The translations under genes and the position numbers were made by a program. The notes below the pieces were generated by a model, which worked only from the letters and a program-made list of their open reading frames with translations, did no database searches and was not told the DNA's origin. From contig NW_019775400.1 in assembly GCF_001039355.2 (NCBI RefSeq), positions 250,841-314,840 of the forward strand: a stretch of DNA of 64,000 bases. The letters run 5' to 3'. The stretch comes from Lingula anatina (Eukaryota > Brachiopoda > Lingulata > Lingulida > Lingulidae). Shown here piece by piece: positions 58,059-64,000 of this stretch; position 1 is the stretch's first letter; each line of letters begins with the position of its first letter.

Positions 58059-60663
58059 AGTATGCCTGTTCTGGGTTAATGTACATTTTCAAATCATGTG
58101 CAGTCTTTAACAGTCAGTGAACATGTCATAGTTCTACATCCCATCCAGGTACATGTATAATATTAGATAATGTTTTGAATGAAGAAATAATACATAATCA
58201 TAGAATGTTGGACAATTGCTTGACTGACCAAATTGCACATGTAAATTAAAAACAAATAATAATTGCCAAATTGTTGGGTCAATATATCAGAGATTGGATC
58301 TGGCAGATATCCTGAAGCCTTCAAAGCTGACATGGGACAATAATAGTAGATGTACTTTAAAAGGAGACTCAGATCAAGAAATCAATACTTTTGAGGTACG
58401 ATTGATCCCCATTTCTCATAGTCCTTAAATTTCAATGTTAATTTAGGTATTATAAAAAGATTTCAAAATTCAGCACAAGCATAAAAACAATATTCAGTGC
58501 TTTGTATTCTTTCCAAATGCCATTACTTAGGCTGCATTCACAACAGACTGACAGATCCGTGGATCAAATATGGCTGACCCACTTGAATGCTTGTTGCATA
58601 ATCCCCGCAGGGAATCTATTCAGTGTCTATTAAGGAATTACGAGGAAAGCTTTTAACTGGGTCACCATATTTGATTGTTGTGAATGCAGACTAAGACCCG
58701 ATTTCCTTAGATTTTAGATCGATCTAACCCTGTGGGGAGTCTCACTAGATTACTGTCAGCTTGGCCGGCTTAAGCGTCTGTCCCGCCTACTAAAAGCTGT
58801 AAGGGGGTAATTAACTATGGTGCGCGCTTGGCCGACTGCAATTTAGCATGAACCCCCAAGGAGTTAGGTCGATCTATATCTTAATCTCTGGATCGATCTA
58901 AATCTCTGGGAATGCACCCTTAGTGGTACACTGACAGGACTTACTGTACATATACTACCTGGTCCAGTAATAAGCCAGTAGGGTCAAATTACACCTATGA
59001 CCTTTCTGGTTTTTTAAGGTCAGTATGCAAAAAATGAGAAAAAGATAGGATCTCACATTAAGTGCTCTACCAAATGTTTGACTGTCAGTTTGACTTTCAT
59101 GAGCATACTACTGTAAAAGTCTAAGGTTAAATTGTTGAGATACCGTATGTGCTGCACAAATAAGATTCCGATGTAAAGAAAAATACAAAATATCTTAATG
59201 ATTAAGTATATGTACTATATACCTGGTAATTGAAATTTCATAAAATATATTACAAAATAAATAAATAAATAAATAAAAACTGAAGCTTCTCTCTGAGACT
59301 GTTACATGTTCATGTATTGTTACAGACTCAGCAGACCTTTGAATATAATATATTAAGGGGCAGCAAGCAGAGGCTAATAAAGGGAATAACCTATTATATA
59401 TAAATGCTACTGCATGGGTAATTTCAGTACCTGACATTTAACAGGTAACATAGCGCTGGAGGCAACTACATGGAGGAATGCAAATTACTCAGACACACTC
59501 TAATTTAAAATGTGAATGCACATACCTGGGCATGTGTTAATGTTAAGTCATTACTTTCAAGGGATGCAAACATATAAATAAAGGTGTTTAACACAACTAC
59601 TGTAACAGTGAATATATGATTAATGCAAGTAACATACTACGTACATGCAGTACATATAAAAAGGTTAAAATAAACTATTCATGCATTGAATTTATTACAG
59701 GTATCTGTATATGGAGTATTGTAGCAATTCCTTATGCATTAACTGTTTAAGTCACTGGTCATCAAATACTCTTTAAACTAATATGCAGACATGCTGTATT
59801 GAATGTTGGATCTTACATACCAGTACAGTACAGTACAGTACAGTACAGTACAGTACAGTATATATGTATATAGATACAGATAAAAACAACATACACATTT
59901 TAGCAACCTGAGTTAACAGAGATTAAATGTTAAGGGAAATGTCAAATTGTTGATAGAGGTATACATGCCTTGTACATGTAGGTATAGAGGTATACATGCC
60001 AGGTACATGTAGGTATAGAGGTATACATGCCAGGTACATGTAGTTTCCAGTAACTTTGTTGTGCACTTAAATCATAGTTGCGTCATCATAAATTATTGAT
60101 CTAAATAATCCATTATAAATTGAAACTTGAACTTGGAATTTAATGTAACATGCTGTAAATGCCATTATCTTTAAAAATGAAATAAATATAATTGCGCGCC
60201 AGCACAAACATTTTTTTTTTTTTTTTGAAAATTAAGAGTACACTAAGACTTTGTTACACATTTTAATCATCTCAGTATCCTTTACCTGTATAGCGTCTAT
60301 ATGCGCCGTGTGCACCCTGTACTCCACCTCCGTTAGCCGGTTGGGATTGACAATCCTGTCCCAGTCTTCTTCCGTCATTGCCATGTGAATCACCGCGAAC
60401 TTGCACGCGCTTGGTCGCGTACCTTGGGATTGCAAAGCGTGCTGGTGATAAGAGCATACTGACTGTGATGTCCGTAATACAGGATGACCTTGTGATTTTT
60501 GCTTGGACTCAGCAGGAGTCCCGGAGACACCTGTCCATGTTTGACCTTGGGTTGACAGATGAAGTGTTTTCCTCTGCGCAAGGTTTCTGTGAAAATATCT
60601 TAAAATGTTTAGATTGTTGGCGCTCTGGCATTTTATCTGCATGAGAGAATTGACAACAGACAT
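57426..60663 (-). CDS. C1orf53: C1orf53-like protein (CCGxxCRHCPY family)
   Basis: Minus-strand exons 60663-60286, 57878-57777 and 57497-57426 (TGA 57428-57426) join in phase 0 to give 183 residues. The conserved C-terminal block reads YTDPITGLMVMTRLAHVTRG, then QCCGRVCRHCPYGHELVPEQ, ending VFNSAFYI. This is the pattern of the small eukaryotic and bacterial family that includes human C1orf53. The five clustered Cys and the His suggest metal binding, which is inference. The first about 35 residues (MSVVNSLMQIKCQSANNLN and on to YFHRNLAQRK) lack acidic residues and are basic, like a mitochondrial presequence. I took the ATG at 60663. The function of the family is unknown. It is head-to-head with DENND1. 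Confidence 0.85.
57979..58056. repeat. (TG)n(AT)n compound microsatellite
   Basis: About nine TG units are followed by about 28 AT units. It lies in an intron of the C1orf53-like gene. Confidence 0.95.
58532..58690 (+). mobile_element. MITE copy B (TGCATTCACAACA ends)
   Basis: ctgcattcacaacag at the left and ttgttgtgaatgcag at the right are inverted ends. It is the same family as 32861-33044 in the other orientation. It lies in the C1orf53-like intron. Confidence 0.85.
58691..58923. mobile_element. MITE-like element with CTAAG...AGATCGATC ends, abutting the previous MITE
   Basis: The left end ctaagacccgatttccttag runs on into agattttagatcgatc. The right end, inverted, reads ctaagggtgcattcccagag and runs on into atttagatcgatc. 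The interior is GC-richer (cttggccggcttaagcgt). It starts on the base after the neighbouring MITE, so one may have used the other's end as a target. Confidence 0.65.
59821..59860. repeat. (CAGTA)8 microsatellite
   Basis: Eight perfect pentanucleotides. Confidence 0.95.
59952..60042. repeat. 31-bp tandem repeat, about three units
   Basis: Units built on gaggtatacatgcc and ggtacatgta, at about 59952-59980, 59981-60011 and 60012-60042. Each contains the palindromes gtatac and tacatgta. Confidence 0.9.
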
Positions 60664-61104
60664 CGCAGGTAGCACTCAGTTACAGTTCAAGTCCCCGGGA
60701 CCTCTGCTGCGTCAGACCTATATGCCCAGTGATCCAAAACGTCGCGTTTAAAACATCACTGAAAAAACGTAAACTAAAAATACTAGCGACTGCTACAGGT
60801 GTGCTCTTTTCTATTCGAAGCACGGAAATATCGGTAAGGTCAAGGTTATTATCATGACAAGGTACTAATAAATAATCATTTGTGACAAAGGAACATATAT
60901 ATACTTTTATTTATTAGTTTTATGGCAAAAATATACCAGGGAGTGCGTATTGAAATGTATATTTGCTAAAGATGCGTTGATTTGATATGACCTCGTCAGA
61001 GTGAGAGGTCAATAGTCAAGATGGCCGAACCCTGAGGAAATGGGGATGCGTCATTAATCAGATGGCTCTGGCTAATTAGCGCAAGATCTATACACATTGA
61101 GAAG
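60664..61104. promoter_or_regulatory. Bidirectional promoter, C1orf53-like (-) / DENND1 (+)
   Basis: 441 bp separate the two start codons. A YY1-like caagatggccg lies at 61018-61028, about 80 bases before the DENND1 ATG. No TATA box is in a usable position. Confidence 0.5.
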
Positions 61105-64000
61105 ATGGGCTCTCGTTTGAGGTAAGTCTGTAGTGCGTATGAATATGTGAAACCATCTAGTTTTGCAAAAATTGTTCACTTCTTAATTTATTTATCATGG
61201 AATGTTGGACTCCACCTTTTTTCGTCCGCCCAGGTTTCATGCCGCTTTCTCAGACTGTACTCAGTTAGTGGTGAGATAAGGCGAGCAGTTTAACGGTTAT
61301 TGCCTTGCTCAGTGGCTCCTCATTTAGATGTATTCTGCAATAGCGTGTATAATATTCATTACTGTAACTCTGCCCCAAAACTCGCAGCAGCGTTGTCGCT
61401 AGAAGAAGCCAATATACTGATATTGAAAGTGATGTGATGATGGTTTAGTATGCATGATATTGATAAAATCTCAACACCCGTCTCACAGTTGGGAAGTACT
61501 TCTCTAAATAATAGTGTGTACTAATGCCTTTAAATATATGTTTTAAGACCTAAAAGCTTTTTATGGACTATCCAATATATAGCAGAATAAGGATAAGGAA
61601 ATAAAATGCTTAAATTTTCTCATGTGCTTCTCCATTTAAAATAGCAGTTCACATTGTTGCATTATTTTCCATTTTAGAGAGAACCCTGACAAAATATTTG
61701 AAGTTTTTGCAGAAATTGCAAGACCAAATGAATCAAGCAAAGGTTTGTATTGCACAGTGCTTATGTGACATTGTGTTTCCAATGCTATGTATTAAGTCAA
61801 CTCTTGCAGTGCATTCGAAACAAAAGACAGATTTTAGTCACCTAAGACATAACTGTTGTCATATGCTAAAATTGTCACAAACTTCAAAAGCAAGTTAATC
61901 GAATATTTATTGAATTAATTGAATTGACTGATAAAGTATAGCAATCATTTTGAGCATGTGAACTCCTTGGAAAATTGACATAAATCTATATATTAATGAT
62001 GCTTAGGTTTGAAAGATTACACAATATTCTATTTGATGGTTATTCCATTGTCAGTAGTCTACTTGTTATTATAGTTAAAACTTTTTTTTACAGCCCCTTT
62101 CGTCCTTCAGACTTACCCTGAAAATTATGAAGATGAGGTCAGTGTTTCATATCTTACTATATAAATTGTCTAACATAAATTACTATATTAATTGATTTTT
62201 AAAAGTCAAAAATGTTAGTCTGGAAATTGACTCTTTAATTAGATTCCATTAAAGTAGCAGTGCATTGCTTGATTCTGTCTTTCTTTTCTGTTTTTAATTT
62301 GTGTGTTTTATTTTTGAACTGGTAATAATAAGTTGTGCACTTTATTGTGCAATTCTGATATTTCACAGGAAGTCTTGCAGTCTATCCCCAAGTTTGCATT
62401 CCCATGTAACTTTGAAAGGTAGGTCTTTGGAGAACTGAGTCAAGTATGCTAAAGGTTCTAATGTATCCATATTGGTCATGTGTCCATTAAGTGGCACTTT
62501 TACTGAAGTAGTTACGACTAAGAACAGAGACCAAGGCTATGCAATTCTTTTGTTTATGTTATGTTTGATCTTCTCATAAATATTTGTATGTAGCACAGGT
62601 AGTCTGTGCCGCAAGCTTTATAGCCAGTGGCTCTGGGACAACATTGAACAGGGACTAAAAACCTGCTGACCCTAAGTCCACAGTGATCAGTGACTGAAGA
62701 AATATATTTAATTTTAACGTCCCAGCTTTAATTTCCTTTTGCATTTGCTATTAGACTGTTGTTAACATCGCAAACTGCTGACTTTTATGTAATCTAAATG
62801 ATCAGTGGTGTTAACTACCTGAACAAATTAATCATACACATACATTTCGTAAAAAACAAGATTTACATATAATGAATATTTACAATTTGAAAGTTATTTT
62901 CATTTTGATTTCAGTCATGCGGTGGATCACTTTACTTTTGTATTCACGGACATCGAGAGCAAATATCGCTTTGGTTTCTGTCGTCACGCTGCCGGGTCAC
63001 AAACTTGTCTTTGTATAATAAGGTTGGTACTTAAGTGTGGATACAAACGTAGGTTTCTAATGTGGATATGAATGCAGATACAAGCATGGATACTAATGCA
63101 TATACTAATGTGAATACAGATGTGGATATTATTTCTTTTTTCTGTCATATAAGAAGCTTTTTAAGTATTATTTGTTGTATTGATACTGTAGTGTTTTAAA
63201 AATGTTGTAATAAACAAAATTTTCATTAATAAAAGCTAATTAGAAATAAACAAGAATATTACATGAAATTTTTTCATCAGAAAATTTTTGTAATCTTTTA
63301 CAGTTTCCTGCCCTGGTATGAGATTTTCTATAAATTATTGAACCTCCTGGCAGATATATTGAATAAGGACCAAGACAACAATATTGTTCCGTTGCTTCAA
63401 GCTCTCCATGAGCACCAGCCCCCTGAAAAACCAGGGGATAGCATCATCGCTGTGTCAAAGGACCACGACTATAAACATGTGAGTATGGTATCCTGATTTC
63501 TTTACTCGAGTTAAGTTCCAGTTGAAGTAAAATAATGCTGTTTTCGTAGAAACCCTCAGCTGTGAGATCAATGCTGATTTCTTGTATTTTTTGTTAAATA
63601 TTTCAGTATCATATTGTTATGTATGACCATATACAATACACATACTTTTATCAATTTCTGAATTGGTAATAACAATGATTAATATGTATATTAAGTGCAT
63701 ATTTAGATAGTTACTGAGAATTATAATGATAAAAACATTGTTATTACTGTACTTATTTTTGAAAAATCCTTTTCGTCAGGATGTGTTTACTGCACATAAG
63801 TGATATTAGACAGGCATAGGTTATAATGTTTTTGATGAATAAAAATAAAAGTGATATGATTGTGTGCTTAGCTTGTTGATATTCATTTTTCATTTCAGGA
63901 GTTTATTTTCGAAAGTCCTAACATCAACCGGTTGCCAACTATTCCCCAAAATGTAAGTTTTTATTTCTATTTTTTATTTTATTTTTTATTGTTTGAAAGA
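61105..64000 (+). CDS. DENND1: DENND1 (connecdenn) N-terminal exons, partial at window edge
   Basis: Seven exons in consistent phase: 61105-61121, 61678-61742, 62094-62137, 62369-62418, 62915-63022, 63304-63478, 63899-63952; the gene then leaves the window. The product starts [20 protein letters not shown], very close to vertebrate DENND1A. It continues with the uDENN module: [53 protein letters not shown] and [14 protein letters not shown]1 proteins are guanine nucleotide exchange factors for Rab35 at clathrin-coated and endosomal membranes. Vertebrates have A, B and C paralogues, while an invertebrate most likely has one, so I use the undivided symbol. The cDENN and dDENN modules would lie beyond the edge. 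Confidence 0.93.

Noticed and set aside
60664-60675. Earlier non-ATG start for the C1orf53-like protein
   Set aside because: The codon there is GTG. The first ATG at 60663 already gives a good presequence-like N-terminus.

Overview
The window looks like invertebrate nuclear DNA. It is AT-rich, its genes are split into short phase-consistent GT-AG exons, and it holds microsatellites, decayed LINE fragments and many short inverted-repeat elements (MITEs). A DZIP3-like HEPN + NACHT + LRR immune-type gene and a repetitive amidated neuropeptide precursor point to a marine bilaterian. A lophotrochozoan is my best guess, with a cephalochordate or another deuterostome not excluded; no species call is possible from the sequence alone.

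Layout. (1) 1-5.6 kb, plus strand: an NLR-like gene, HEPN exon (1-699), intron, NACHT exon (2908-4589), then an LRR-like region in another frame (to 5560). (2) 5.6-10.2 kb: an orphan TATA promoter with a splice donor, a duplicated stretch next to a one-base gap, a dead LINE reverse transcriptase (minus) and one doubtful small secreted ORF. (3) 10.2-15.8 kb, minus: two tandem copies of a secreted four-EF-hand unit, possibly one gene. (4) 18.5-25.3 kb: a C12orf57/protein C10 homologue (minus) head-to-head with EIF3G (plus). (5) 25-42 kb: gene-poor. (6) 42.4-43.6 kb, plus: a 423-residue neuropeptide precursor with twelve exact 36-bp repeats. (7) 44-52 kb: a transposon-rich stretch with a LINE tail, several MITEs, a nested MITE, an orphan terminal exon and a 786-bp tandem duplication. 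(8) 53.6-55.6 kb, plus: METTL2. (9) 57.4-60.7 kb, minus: a C1orf53-like CCGxxCRHCPY protein. (10) 61.1 kb to the edge, plus: the first exons of DENND1.

The housekeeping genes are packed in head-to-head pairs with intervals of about 350-440 bp: C12orf57/EIF3G and C1orf53-like/DENND1. METTL2 and the C1orf53-like gene are tail-to-tail. The neuropeptide gene sits alone in a wide non-coding territory. The genes do not form one pathway: they cover translation initiation (EIF3G), tRNA 3-methylcytidine modification (METTL2), Rab35-linked trafficking (DENND1), innate sensing (HEPN-NACHT), secreted calcium binding (EF-hands) and peptide signalling.

Most novel to me: the Y-G-S-[VI]-F-x-x-P-x-amide precursor; the animal NLR with an intact HEPN R-x4-H motif; the duplicated EF-hand unit whose second copy has no start codon of its own; and a MITE inserted in reverse into a longer member of its own family.
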